Origin: Ailurus styani
Lineage: Eukaryota > Chordata > Mammalia > Carnivora > Ailuridae
Assembly (NCBI GenBank): GCA_002007465.1
Contig: LNAC01000009.1
Span: 2,342,846-2,406,845 of the forward strand
Length of the DNA stretch: 64,000 nt
Direction: 5' to 3'
Part shown: piece by piece, positions 46,102 to 56,350 of the stretch
Numbering within the stretch: position 1 is the first letter of the stretch
Layout: each line of letters starts with the position of its first letter
The notes under the pieces: generated by a model
The model's input: only the letters and a program-made list of their open reading frames with translations
What the model was told of the DNA's origin: nothing
Databases searched by the model: none
Program-made: the position numbers and the translations under genes

Positions 46102-46967
46102 TGTCTTTGTACTTATCAGGAAATACTTGCTGGATGAATGAAGGAGAGAGTGCTTGGGGGCATCTCTTCTCTTCCCCCCACCCCCGACCCCCACCCCGGG
46201 ACTGACAGCTCCTGGTCCCTACAGTGGTCTCAGCCCTAGGCCAGGGTCTGGCCCCAGAGGATGCTCTGGAGGAGCTGATGATTGAAGAACAGAAGGAGGT
46301 GCCCCGCCTTTGGACAGATGGCTGATTGTCAATGCTTTCAGGTGTTTTGGAAGACCCTGGGGGAAGAGGCTGGGCTGCTGCAGGTTTTAGGAGGGACTAG
46401 CTGGGTAGTTGCCCTGGTCAGGCTGAACTTATTTCTTATAAGCAGGTGCAAGCTGCTATCTACTTTATGGAATCTCCTAGACTGGGCAAGCCTGACTATT
46501 GCGTTATAAATTATTTTCATTTATTTCTCCTTTATAATGAAATTAGAGCATCCCACTGGTAGTGATGAAATTCCGTGAACAGGCGGGTCACGTTGGATTT
46601 CAGTTTCCAGTCCTGTGCTTAAAGAGCTTGGAAGTCATCCCTCCATCCTCGCAAGCAGAAAGCCGGACGAATTGAAAAATCAATACCTTGGACCCATTTG
46701 AGAAGGGAAGTCACAGGACAAACCATTGCCCCCAAAATTAGAGAGACAAACCAGCAAATACAGAGAATCGTGACTTAGGGAAGCAGAAACCTCCGCACAG
46801 ATCGGTTCCGGGGGACAAAAACCTAAACATGATGGATAAATTGCTGGAGGCCCAGTGTGGACACGTCTGAGAGTTCGAGACGCTAGGAGGGTCCACAGTC
46901 CAACCCTGGTCTGCCCCCAGGGTTTGTCAATACAGCGTTATTTTGTTGTTGGTGGTGGTTTTTCTTT

Positions 46968-47158
46968 TTTTTTTTAAGATTGTATTTATTTATATGACAG
47001 AGAGAGATTACAAGTAGGCAGAGAGGCGGCCAGAGAGAGAGGGGGAAGCAGGCTGCCTGCTGAGCGAAGAACCCGATGCGGGACTCGATCCCAGGACCCT
47101 GAGATCGTGAGCCGACCTGAAGGCAGAGACTTTAACCCACTGAGCCACCCAGGCGCCC
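46968..47158 (-). mobile_element. Carnivore SINE, mustelid-type
   Basis: AGATTACAAGTAGGCAGAGA middle, GAGCCACCCAGGCGCCC end. Confidence 0.93.
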
Positions 47159-47370
47159 TTGTTTTTCTTTTTTTTAAGATTTATTCATTTACTTATATGA
47201 CAGAGAGAGACACAGCAAGGGAGGGAACACCAGCAGGGGGAGAGGGAGAGGGAGAACCAGGCTTTCCCCGCAGACCAGAGAGCCCGATGCGGGGCTCAAT
47301 CCCAGGACCCTGGGATCATGACCTGAGCCGAAGGCAGAGGCTTTAACCCACTGAGCCACCCAGGCACCCT
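47159..47370 (-). mobile_element. Carnivore SINE
   Basis: Directly abuts the previous element. ACACCAGCAGGGGGAGAGG middle, GAGCCACCCAGGCACCC end. Confidence 0.92.
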
Positions 47371-47530
47371 CGTCTGACTCTTGATTTAGATTCAGGTCAG
47401 GATCTCAGGATCCTGAGATGGAGCCCTGCCTGTGGGCTCTGCGCTCAGCGTGGAGTCTGCTTGTCCCTCTCCCTCTGCCCCTCCCCCAGCTCAGGCACAC
47501 TCTCAAATAAATTAATAAATAAAACCTTTA
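47371..47530 (+). mobile_element. Carnivore SINE, 5'-truncated
   Basis: Lacks the GGGGCGCC head. It starts CGTCTGACTCTTGATTTAGA and ends AAATAAATTAATAAATAAAA. Confidence 0.82.
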
Positions 47531-47547
47531 AAAAAAGATTATTGTGA

Positions 47548-47758
47548 CGGGCGCCTGGGTGGCTCAGTGGGTTAAGGCCGCTGCCTTCGGCTCAGGTCAT
47601 GATCCCAGAGTCCTGGGATCGAGGCCCGCGTCGGGCTCTCTNNNNNNNNNNNNNNNNNNNNNNNNNNNNNNNNNNNNNTTCCCTCTCTGTTATTTTTATT
47701 CTCCCCCCTCTTTCAAAAAAAAAAAAAAAAAAAAAAAATCTTTAAAAAAAAAAAAAAA
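47548..47758 (+). mobile_element. Carnivore SINE containing an assembly gap
   Basis: Head CGGGCGCCTGGGTGGCTCAG. 37 N at 47,642-47,678 replace the CT-rich middle. The tail is two long A-runs. AGATTATTGTGA is duplicated at 47,536-47,547 and 47,759-47,770. Confidence 0.93.
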
Positions 47759-48046
47759 AGATTATTGTGATATCCAACCATAAAGTGATCCCTGCTTCTG
47801 AAGACACCAGTCTGGCTTCCCTGGACCCTCCCCCAAATCACCCAAGTCCAAATTCCTTAAGTTCCAACAGCCTCTCACTGAGACCCCACGGCCCCCTGGC
47901 GTGCATGGTCTCTCACCGCAACTTTTCAGTCTCCTGGGGCTCAGGGCATTGATGGGGTTTAGCCGTTAGGCCTAATTTCCTGTTAATAAAAGAGAAAACA
48001 AAATAACAGCAGCTTGAACAAGATCCATCCCCGGAGACATCTCTAA

Positions 48047-48226
48047 GGTGCCTGGGTGGCTCAGTTGTTAAGCATCATGATCCCAGGGTCCTGGGATCGA
48101 GCCCCACGTCGGGCTCCCTGCTTGCAGGGAAGCCTGCTTCTCCGTCTCCCACTCCCCATGCTTGTGTTCCCTCTCTCACTGTGTCTCTCTCTCTGTCAAA
48201 TAAATAAATCAAATCTTAAAAAAAAT
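48047..48226 (+). mobile_element. Carnivore SINE with internal deletion in the head
   Basis: GGTGCCTGGGTGGCTCAGTT then a jump to AGCATCATGATCCCAGGG, missing the usual CTGCCTTCGGCTCAGGT. Confidence 0.88.
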
Positions 48227-49059
48227 AAAAGAGATCTCTAAAATATAAAGGCTGTTACAAGGAAAGAAAGAAATCCCCAATACTGTTAGCATAGCTAATA
48301 AATTACTGATTTCTTCACATCGTACAGTACCCAGTCAATGTCCACATTAGTCCCTCAGGCTCACCCCTAACATTTGGGGACCCTCGATGGAGCCCACACA
48401 GCGATGTCTAGATATTTACAAGTCTCATGCAGCTTTCCTGGGGGGCATTCCCACCTGGGGCCCACAGCCCGCTTCCCGAGGACCACCCTGGAGTGGCAGT
48501 GGCTAAGGATGGTATTCTCTACCCAACCTTTCCTGCCTGGCACAGATTCGAACACGAAATGAGAACTAACAAGTCCTAAGTAGTCAAGCTGGATGGGGGG
48601 TGGGGGGCAGGGTCCCAGGCAGGCTGGAGCCCCATTACCTGGGGAATCTGGGGTGGCTAGCTCAAAACCAAGCAGCCTCTTTCTGGTCCACCCCCCCCAA
48701 CCCCCCGGGACAGAGGCGGGGTTTTCTCCACATGCAACCCCCAGGGTGTGCCTTCTCTCTATCTCTCTGTCTCTCTGGCTCTATCTCTGGCTCTGAGCCC
48801 CACGTCCTCGGGGCAAACTGGTCTCGTTCAGCTTGTTTTGCTCTCTCCCATCACCCTGCTTGCTCAGTCAGTTACCAGATTTTCCAGACATTCATTCTTA
48901 AGGGATTGATAAGGAATAAGCACCTTATTCCTTATTTTGTTCAGTGCTTGCCCCTCGGGGAGGGGGGTCGGGATGGCTGGGGGTGGGGCACCATTTGGAG
49001 CCGGGGTTTTGTGGATCACAATCCCAGATGCCCCTGTGATGTGGTTTTGGAATGAGTAT

Positions 49060-49880
49060 AGATGAGGTTCAGTGGGGTGGAGTCCGGAGCCGACGACCAG
49101 GAAAGAATTCCTGAGACGTCTTTGGAGCAAAAAGGGGATTTTATTCAAGCACAGGGACGGGACCGGTGGGCAGAAGAGCTGCTGGCCCGGGGTTGTGGGG
49201 GGCGGCTGATTATATACGGCGGGGGTGGGGGATGTAAGGAAAAAGGGAGTTTTCCAGAAAGAACTTTCGTGTGTTAAAGAAGACACACAGGATCCCGGAG
49301 GCTTTGCTCTTTGTCAGGTTAAGGTCGTCTTTCCTTCTAGTAAGGCGTCACCAGCAGGAGAGCTGGGAGCTTGCTGGAGGAACGTTACATTCTTCCTATC
49401 ACAGTCCTTGTCAATGGGCTGCAGGTTTAAAAGAAATTCAGTTTTATTTTATTTTTTTAAGATTTTACTTATTTGTTTGCCAGAGAGAGAGATTACAAGT
49501 AGGCAGAGAGGCAGGCAGAGGGAGAGGAGGAAGCAGGCTCCCCGCTGAGCAGGGAGCCCGACTTGGGGCTTGATCCCAGGACCCTGAGATCATAAGCCGA
49601 CTTGAAGGCAGAGGCTTTAACCCACTGAGCCACCCAGGTGCCCCAGAAATTCAATTTTATTGAACTTTCCTTCTGCCTCCGCCTCCCTCAATGTTGTGTA
49701 GGGGAGGGTGATGTTAGGGCTTCGGGCAACTGAGTTACGGGTCTCTGGAAGTTAGACTATTGATAAGAAAGAAAGCTCCTTCCTTGTGAATCACGTGGAC
49801 ATCTGTAAACTGAGGGAGACTCAGGTCTTGCAGGACTGCAATCTCTACAAGTTAACTGTTTGTTTTGCCTTTAGGGCGGC
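49060..49880 (-). mobile_element. Probable endogenous retrovirus LTR (gammaretrovirus/ERV1-like), split by a SINE
   Basis: The minus strand reads like the R-U5 end of a retroviral LTR: AATAAA (49,145-49,140), then GCTCCAAAGACGTCTCAGG, AATTCTTTCCTGGTCGTCGG and a CCACCCCACTGAACC end. The U3 side is not clearly bounded. The SINE at 49,449-49,644 interrupts it. No gag, pol or env sequence adjoins, so it looks like a solo LTR. Family and right border are uncertain. Confidence 0.5.
49449..49644 (-). mobile_element. Carnivore SINE, mustelid-type
   Basis: AGATTACAAGTAGGCAGAGA middle. 17-bp duplication with one mismatch (AGAAATTCAGTTTTATT / AGAAATTCAATTTTATT) at 49,432-49,448 and 49,645-49,661. Confidence 0.94.
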
Positions 49881-50228
49881 TGAGGAATGTCCCGTACATC
49901 CCTCGGGCTGCGGGGGTGTTGGGGGTGTCAGCTTCTGGTTTGTCCTCAGCTTGCCTTCTGTTCCCTCATCACACACACTGCATTCGGTGGTCTCCTTTGC
50001 CACTCAGCCTTCTGTTTTGACCAAGTCGGACCTACAGAAAGGGAGAAAGAACCGTGCAGTGGTCACACGTCTGCCTGGCGCCCAGATTCAGCCCTTGCTA
50101 GCGTGGACCGCATTTGCGAACCCCTCTCTCTGCCCTGCCCTTTATATGAATGTCTTTGCTGAATCTTTTTTTTTCATAGATATATTGTGACCAAAGCAAC
50201 TTTGAGATAATAAGTGCTTGTTGTTCTT

Positions 50229-50400
50229 TTTTTATCAAAGATTTTATTTTTTCATGTGAGAGAGAGAGAGCACGAGCAGGGGGCAGAGGCAGAAGGAGAA
50301 GCAGATTCCCACGACGCGGGGCTCCATCCCAGGACCTGGAGATCATGATCTGAGCCAAAGGCAGAAGCTTAATTCACCATCTGAGCCACCCAGACGCCCC
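50229..50400 (-). mobile_element. Carnivore SINE
   Basis: Left TCAAAGATTTTATTTTTTCA, right GAGCCACCCAGACGCCCC. Confidence 0.9.
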
Positions 50401-50815
50401 TCTGAATCTTTTGAAAGCAAGTTGCAGGCATCCCAACCCTTCACTCCTAAATACTTCACGTGCCTCCTAAGAATGCCATCCCCCCACATCAACACCCCTC
50501 ATCATCACCCCCAGAGAAATTGACCCGTCATGCCCTCTGCTGGACACGCCATACTCAGATCTCTCCAGCTGTGTCACAGGCACCCTTTATGAACGAACTT
50601 TCACGGTTCTTGTCACCAACCCCGGATCCAGTTAAGGGTCATAGGTTGCATTTGCTTGCTGGGTCTCTTTGACAGTTCACCCCGCCTCTGAGGTCCCCAA
50701 ACCCTCACCTCTTTTTCAGTGCTGTGGTCTGACCCCCCTGGAGGAGAGAGGGAAGGCAGGAAGGCTGGAAGGAAAAGTCTCAGATGGCAGTGCCATTCTC
50801 AGAAAATTTCAGCAA

Positions 50816-51020
50816 GGGCACCTGGGTGGCTCCGTCATGAAGCATCTGCCTTCAGCTCAGGTCATGATCCAGGGGTCCTGGGATCGAGCCCCGTGTCAGG
50901 CTCCCTGCTCAGGGAGGAGCCTGCTTCTCCCTCTGCCTCTGCCTCCCCACCCCCAGCCCCCCATCTCTCATGAGTAAATACAGAAAATCTTTTTTAAAAG
51001 ATAAATAAAAATTAAAAAAA
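50816..51020 (+). mobile_element. Carnivore SINE
   Basis: GGGCACCTGGGTGGCTCCGT head, ATGATCCAGGGGTCCTGGG, and A-rich tail. TTTCAGCAA occurs on both sides. Confidence 0.9.
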
Positions 51021-51295
51021 AATTTTTCAGCAAAACCAGTGGGAATCCCTGGGAGTGCCCTGTCTCCCAGCGACAGCCTGCCTCACTGTCTTTCACACCC
51101 GGCAGGATCAGCCAGGGAAGCACATGGAAGCATGCCTTAGTGCTAAGGACCCAGGATGGAGTTCTGAGCACAGCTGTCTCCTCAGTCAGTTAGAGTCAGA
51201 GACACACATTGTTGTGGCCACCACAAAGGTACTGCCTTTCTTTTTTAAACCTTAGTGATTTTTATTTTATTTTACTTTATTTTTATTTTTTACAA

Positions 51296-51297
51296 GG

Positions 51298-51328
<31 letters not shown>

Positions 51329-51604
51329 TTTTTTAAGTAGGCTCTGTGCTGGGCATGAACTCACAACCCTGAGATCAAGATCTGAGCTGAAATCAAGAGT
51401 CTGACAACCGAAAAAAAGCGGGGGAGGCACCTGGGTGGCTCGGATGGTTGGGTGTCTGCCTTCGGCTCGGGTCCTGGTCTCCAAGTCCTGGGATCGAGCC
51501 CCATGTTGGGCTCTCTCTCTCAAATGAATAAATAAGATCTTAAAAAAACAAAAAACAAAAAACAAGAGTCAGACACCTATCTGACAGAGCCACGAAGGCA
51601 TCCC
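51296..51604 (-). mobile_element. Short carnivore SINE split by a second SINE
   Basis: A (TTTA)n stretch (51,299-51,331), then AAGTAGGCTCTGTGCTGGGC to AATCAAGAGTCTGACA. After the insert it resumes CAAGAGTCAGACACC and ends CACGAAGGCATCCC. CAAGAGTC is the target duplication. Confidence 0.88.
51424..51563 (+). mobile_element. Carnivore SINE, internally shortened, nested
   Basis: GAGGCACCTGGGTGGCTCGG head, then straight from GGGCTCTCTCTC to AAATGAATAAATAAGATCTT. The CT-rich middle is almost absent. Confidence 0.88.
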
Positions 51605-51712
51605 AAAAAATTTTGTATTTTTAAGTAATCTCTACACCCAATGTGGGGCTCAAACTTACAACCCGGAGATCAAGAGTCACACGTTCCACCAACTAAAACA
51701 GCCAGGCGCCTA
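51605..51712 (-). mobile_element. Short carnivore SINE
   Basis: TTAAGTAATCTCTACACCCA left, AAAACAGCCAGGCGCCT right. Confidence 0.85.
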
Positions 51713-51728
51713 AACCTTGGTTATTTTT

Positions 51729-51926
51729 TTTAAGGTTTTTTTTTTTCTTTTTTTAATATATTTGACAGAGAGATAGCACAAGTAGCCAGAGGGGCAGGCA
51801 GAGGGAGAGGGAGAAGCAGGCTCTCCACCGAGCAGGGAATCCGACGCGGGACTCGATCCCCGGACCCCGGGATCATGACCCAAGCCGAAGGCAGCGGCTT
51901 AACTGACTGAGCCACCCAGGTGCCCA
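51729..51926 (-). mobile_element. Carnivore SINE
   Basis: Poly-T left side, GACAGAGAGATAGCACAAGT middle, GAGCCACCCAGGTGCCC right. Confidence 0.92.
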
Positions 51927-53015
51927 CCTTGGTGATTTTTAAAAACTGTTTTATTGAGATATAATGATACACACATACCGTATAATTCAACCATTCCAAG
52001 TGTACCGTTCCCTGATTTTTAGTATGACCACACCACCATCTAAGGTTTCATTACACCGAAAACACACCCGGTAGGGAACTATGGCAGTCCGTCCCCATTC
52101 CTTCCCCCACACTCCCACCCCAGCCCAAGGGAATCACTGATCTACTCTCTCTCCAGAGCTTTGCCTACTTCGTATAAATGGAATCGTACACTGTGTGGTC
52201 TTTAGTGATTGGCTTCTTTTACCCAGCACAATGTTGTCAAGGGTCATCCGTGCTGAGGCAGGTGTCAGAACCTTCTCCCCTTTTATTGCCGAATGATATT
52301 CCATCCCATGGATTTACCACATGTTATTGATCCAGGGATGTCCAACCTTTAGGAGATATTAAGGTTGCTCCCACTTTGGGCTCTCATGAATTACGCTGCT
52401 AGAAACATGCACGTACAAGTCTTCACTTGCTTTCTTGTTTTCACTTTGCATACGTTTTCACTTCTCTGGGTACATACTTAGGAGTGGATTTGCTGTGTCA
52501 TATCGTAAGTAGCTCTAGGTTTATCATTTGGAGGACCTGCCAGATCATGTTGCATAACAGCTCCGCCATCTTACGTTCCCAGAAGCAATGTACCAGGGCT
52601 TCAGTTTCTCAACATCCTTGAAGCATCTTTGAACACTGGTATTTCTCTGACTTTCATGTTTGTCTTTGTGTTCTTTTTCCCGGTGCCCAGGAGTATTTAA
52701 TGTACCTTCTGGCCGTTGGGCCAAAGAAAGAGAAAGCCAGCATTTGGGGAGAGGGGTGGCAATGCCATTTATGTTCCCATTTTGATCTTAAATGTAGCCA
52801 CCTTGCTGAACTCCTGTTAATTTTACTAGTTTGTATATTTGAATTATTGTGTGCAGTTAACTGTATCTCCTTGCAAACAGTAGGGTGTTATTTCTTTTCG
52901 GCCTTGTACTTGTAATTTCCTTTTCTTGTTCCACCAGCTGGAACTTCCAACACAGTGTTGAAAGGAAGTGGTGACAGAGATTTCTTGAATTTTGTTCCTA
53001 CTTCTCGGAATTTGT

Positions 53016-53234
53016 GGGGCGCCTGGGTGGCTCAGGCGGTTAAGCATCTGACTTTAGCTCGGGTCATGATCTCAGGGTCCTGGGATCGAGCCCCCCCCCC
53101 AGACGGGCTCTCTGCTCAGCAGGGAGCCTGCTTCCTCCTCTCTCTCTCTCTGCCTGCCTCTCTGCCTACTTGTAATCTCTCTGTAAAATAAATAAATAAA
53201 ATCTTTAAAAAATAATAATAAAATAAGAATAAAG
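53016..53234 (+). mobile_element. Carnivore SINE
   Basis: GGGGCGCCTGGGTGGCTCAG head, CTGCCTACTTGTAATCTCTC (mustelid-type middle), GGAATTTGT duplicated at 53,007-53,015 and 53,235-53,243. Confidence 0.94.
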
Positions 53235-53904
53235 GGAATTTGTTTTGCCATGTAAGTCTCTAGCTAATAAACTTTATGTATCCTTGAAACACTTGTAATC
53301 ATCCCTGATATTCGTTGTAACCATCCTAGTGAGTGTGAAGTGACATAAGGATGCTGAGCATCTTTTCATGTGCCTATTAGCCATTTGTGCATCTTCCTTG
53401 GAGAAATTCAGATTTATGATTTGCAAATACTTACCCCCATACTTTTATCTTTTCACTTTGTTGACGGTATCGTATGAGGCACAAAAGTTTTTAATTTGGG
53501 TGAAGTCCGTTGTATCTGTTTTTTTCTTTTGTTGCCCATGCTTTTGGTGTCGTACCTACAAAACTGTCTTCTAATTCAAGATCACAAAGATAAACTCCTA
53601 TTTTCTTCTGGGAGTTTTATAGTTTTAGCTCTTGTATTTGGGTCCATGACCCACTTTGAGTTAGTTTTGTGCATGGTGTGAAGTAGGGGTACAAATTCAT
53701 TCTTCTGCCTGTGCATATCCAGTTGTCTAAGCACCATTTGTTGAAAGACAATTTTTCCCACATTGAATTTTCTTTGTACTCTTGTCATATAGCAAGTGAC
53801 CATATAACCATTGACCATGAGCGAATCTTATTTCTGGACTCTCACTTTGATTCCATTGATTTATATGTCTGTCCTTATGCTAGTAACATCCTTTCTTGGT
53901 TCTT

Positions 53905-53906
53905 TT

Positions 53907-53937
<31 letters not shown>

Positions 53938-54134
53938 TTTTTTTAGATTTTATTTATTTATTTGACATACAGAGAGAGAGAGATTACAAGTAGGCAGAGA
54001 GGCAGGCCAAGAGAGAGGAGGAAGCAGGCTCCCTGCTGAGCAGAGAGCCCGATGTGGGCCTCGATCCCAGGACCCTGAGATCATGACCTGAGCCGAAAGC
54101 AGAGGCTTTAACCCACTGAGCCACCCAGGCGCCC
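53905..54134 (-). mobile_element. Carnivore SINE, mustelid-type, with (TTTA)n tail
   Basis: Perfect 16-bp duplication TCCTTTCTTGGTTCTT at 53,889-53,904 and 54,135-54,150. The tail is expanded to about 8 TTTA units. Recent insertion into L1. Confidence 0.96.
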
Positions 54135-54809
54135 TCCTTTCTTGGTTCTTGTAGCTTTACAGTAAGCTTTGAAATTCTGCCTTAAGCCCTCCAACATTTT
54201 TCTTCCTTTTCAAGGGATTCATTTTTTAAATGCATGTCTTTTAAGTCTCTTTTAATATATCATATGCCCTGGACCTCTTTTCCCTTGCATTTTATTTATT
54301 GAAGAAACAGGGTCATTTGTGGCTCACCTCTCCATGGTATCATTTAATATGTTCTTCTGTCCCTTGTGTTTTAGCAATCCGGCGGCATGATCTGATTTAG
54401 GTTTGGTTTTAGCACAGGGATAATCCGCAGGAGGTGTGCGTGCTTCCAGACTAAGGGCATAATATAGGGTTGACTCTCCCTGTGGTGTTAAGGGTCATCC
54501 ATGATCTTCACCTGGATCTTTTTTTTTTTTTTCTCTTCTGTTAGAGGTGATTTACATTTTGAAAGGGTCACTCTGGTTGCTGGGAGTCAGGGGGTTGTAG
54601 TTGTGAGGGATAATCATGCAAGAAAGCACTTACTGCCACGGACTGGCACACAGTGACCAGTGCATAAATATCAGCTGTCGTTGTTGTCGTTAGAGCTGGG
54701 GGGGGGGACCCACGCCCTGGCCTTGGAGCCACTTTTTGGCCAGAGCATTGTCCTCCCTCTCCTCTGCCCCTGGAGGAGAAGTCGCCAGTGTCCCAAGGCT
54801 CTGGGAGGC

Positions 54810-54905
54810 ATGTTCAGGAATGTGGCCGCCATCTCTTTGCACCTGGCCCGGCTCCTCCAGAGAAAGAAGGCTGGAACTTGCCTCGCTCGGTGCTTGCACC
54901 AGACC
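54810..54905 (+). CDS. KYAT1: KYAT1 alternative first coding exon: mitochondrial leader
   Basis: The ATG at 54,810 opens 32 codons beginning MFRNVAAISLHLARLLQ and ending RCLHQT, followed by a consensus donor GTAAGT. Splicing to the acceptor at 56,707 reads on in frame through two codons (Phe-Ala) into the ATG of the cytosolic form, adding 34 residues. The leader is rich in Arg and Lys, has no acidic residue and can form an amphipathic helix, all features of a mitochondrial presequence. Rat glutamine transaminase K / KAT I has a mitochondrial isoform with a similar leader (MFRS... RCLHQS). The 5' edge of this exon is not clear, so a separate promoter or an upstream acceptor near 54,690-54,745 are both possible. 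In-frame joining and similarity to the rat leader make a chance match unlikely. Confidence 0.8.
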
Positions 54906-54994
54906 GTAAGTGCTGTCGCCCCACGTGTTTTGCTGCCCAGCCCAGAGCCCCCGTGATCTGGCATGGTCCCGGCTTCGAAGCTGTGCATGACGCC

Positions 54995-55185
54995 CCTCTT
55001 TCAGGATGCCTTCCCTGACTGTAGCCTGGAGGGGACCCCTCCCTTGCTGTTTCCTCTAACCTTGAACTTGTAGCTCTGCATCTGAATGGTCTGCATGGTG
55101 CTGTGCTGTCTCCCCTTCATCCCCGAAGCCCAGCCCAGTGTTCAGTACACAGTAGGTGCTCCATAGACGTTGGCTGAGGAATACA
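54995..55185 (+). repeat. L2 remnant
   Basis: CAGGATGCCTTCCCTGACTG and CAGTACACAGTAGGTGCTCC are L2 3' end features. Confidence 0.65.
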
Positions 55186-55466
55186 TTATACATAAGCCCA
55201 AGAACAGGCACTGTTTCCTCACTTATGCAATTACTGTGTGACATACTTGAAGGTCACTCCTTTGAGTTCCCCCAAGTGTCTGTGGTCCCATTATATTTAC
55301 CTCCTTCCTGTACTCATTCACCTCCATTCACCTCCTTTGTTCTCTTTCTCTCTCTCTGTGCCTCTGTGCCCCCGTACTCCTTACCCTACCCCAGACTTCT
55401 CAAACTTCCCTCGCTCCAGCTTGCATTCCCCACCTCCCCGCCCACCTCATCTTCACTGTATATATT

Positions 55467-55572
55467 TTTAAGATTTTATCTTTAAGTAATCTCTACACCC
55501 AGCATGGGGTTTGAATTCACGACCCCGAGATTAAGAGTCACATGTTCTACTGACTGAGCCAGCCAGGTGCCC
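55467..55572 (-). mobile_element. Short carnivore SINE
   Basis: TTAAGTAATCTCTACACCCA left, GAGCCAGCCAGGTGCCC right. Confidence 0.87.
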
Positions 55573-55836
55573 TCTATTTTCTTAAATATGATGCGTCCCC
55601 AATTCAACAGTAATTCCTTTTATATTGAAACCATGATGCCATCAAAGATACACTGTTATTGTATGGATTAGTAAAGGGGGCGGGAAATGCCAAGCTGACT
55701 CATGCTAGACATTCTGAGATACATTTGAATTCAGAGAATGTGCAAGGCAAAAAAAAAAAATGCACATATCAGAATCAATCTCATATGGTGTGATCTCCAT
55801 ACAAAAAAATCGGAACCATAGAAAAGCACACACATG

Positions 55837-55999
55837 GGGCACCTGGCTGGCTCAGTTGGAAGAGCGTGCAACTCTTGATCTCAGGGTTATGAGTTCGAGC
55901 CCCACCTTGGGTGTAGACATTACTTAATACATAAACTTTAAAAAAGGGAGGAAGGAAGGAAGGAAGGAAGAAAGAAAAGAAAGAAAGAAAGAAAGAAAG
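55837..55999 (+). mobile_element. Short carnivore SINE with microsatellite tail
   Basis: GGGCACCTGGCTGGCTCAGT to GTGTAGACATTACTTAATAC, then (GGAA)n and (GAAA)n from about 55,947. AGCACACACATG is duplicated at 55,825-55,836 and 56,000-56,011, enclosing the tail. Confidence 0.93.
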
Positions 56000-56250
56000 A
56001 GCACACACATGTAGTTAAATCATCTATAATTCCACCACTCAGAGAGAATCTTTGTTAACATTTTGATGTATTTCTCTTCCAAACTTTTTTTTTTATACTC
56101 CTATATGGTCACAGAAAAACGCATGTGTATGCAAATATATAGTAGGGTATATATTTTACAAAACATAATCATACGTACATACTGTTTTGTAGCCCGTTTT
56201 ATTGATGTTGGCACATCACATTGATAAATATTCTTCTAAAATGTGATTTC

Positions 56251-56350
56251 CTTGGCTACCCGGCGGGTTCAGTCGGTAGACCATGTGACTCTTGATCTCA
56301 GGGTCGTGAGCTGGAGCCCCATGTGGGGCAGAACGTTTACTTTTAAAAAA
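56251..56350 (+). mobile_element. Short carnivore SINE, diverged
   Basis: TTGGCTACCCGGCGGGTTCA to GCAGAACGTTTACTTTTAAA. Confidence 0.82.

Larger units (their letters stand above)
51930..54300 (-). mobile_element. L1 3' UTR and ORF2 segments, antisense, with two SINE insertions
   Basis: 3' UTR part: TTATTGAGATATAATGATAC, ACTGTGTGGTCTTTAGTGAT and ATATTCCATCCCATGGATTT. ORF2 part: CCACCTTGCTGAACTCCTGT, GTTGAAAGGAAGTGGTGACA and CAGTTGTCTAAGCACCATTT. Decayed, no intact ORF. SINEs at 53,016 and 53,905 interrupt it. Confidence 0.78.
32330..54809 (+). other. KYAT1 intron 1, repeat-filled
   Basis: Over 22 kb with no supported coding exon. Most of it is itemised separately: SINEs, L1 fragments mainly on the minus strand, a MaLR LTR, a retroviral-type LTR, microsatellites and an N gap. 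Stretches without recognised repeats (for example 34,130-35,400, 35,640-36,190, 44,230-45,470, 46,110-46,960 and 48,230-49,050) show only short open frames with no protein family I recognise. Confidence 0.65.

Noticed and set aside
53711..53993. Short frames rich in Phe/Ile/Tyr near 53.8 kb, resembling a membrane peptide
   Set aside because: They are translations of a (TTTA)n SINE tail and antisense L1 sequence.
55842..55912. tRNA-Lys-like sequence (also at 36,491, 41,266 and 56,251)
   Set aside because: These are heads of tRNA-Lys-derived carnivore SINEs. The anticodon arm reads CTCTTGATCTC, stems carry mismatches, and they continue into SINE tails, so they are not tRNA genes.
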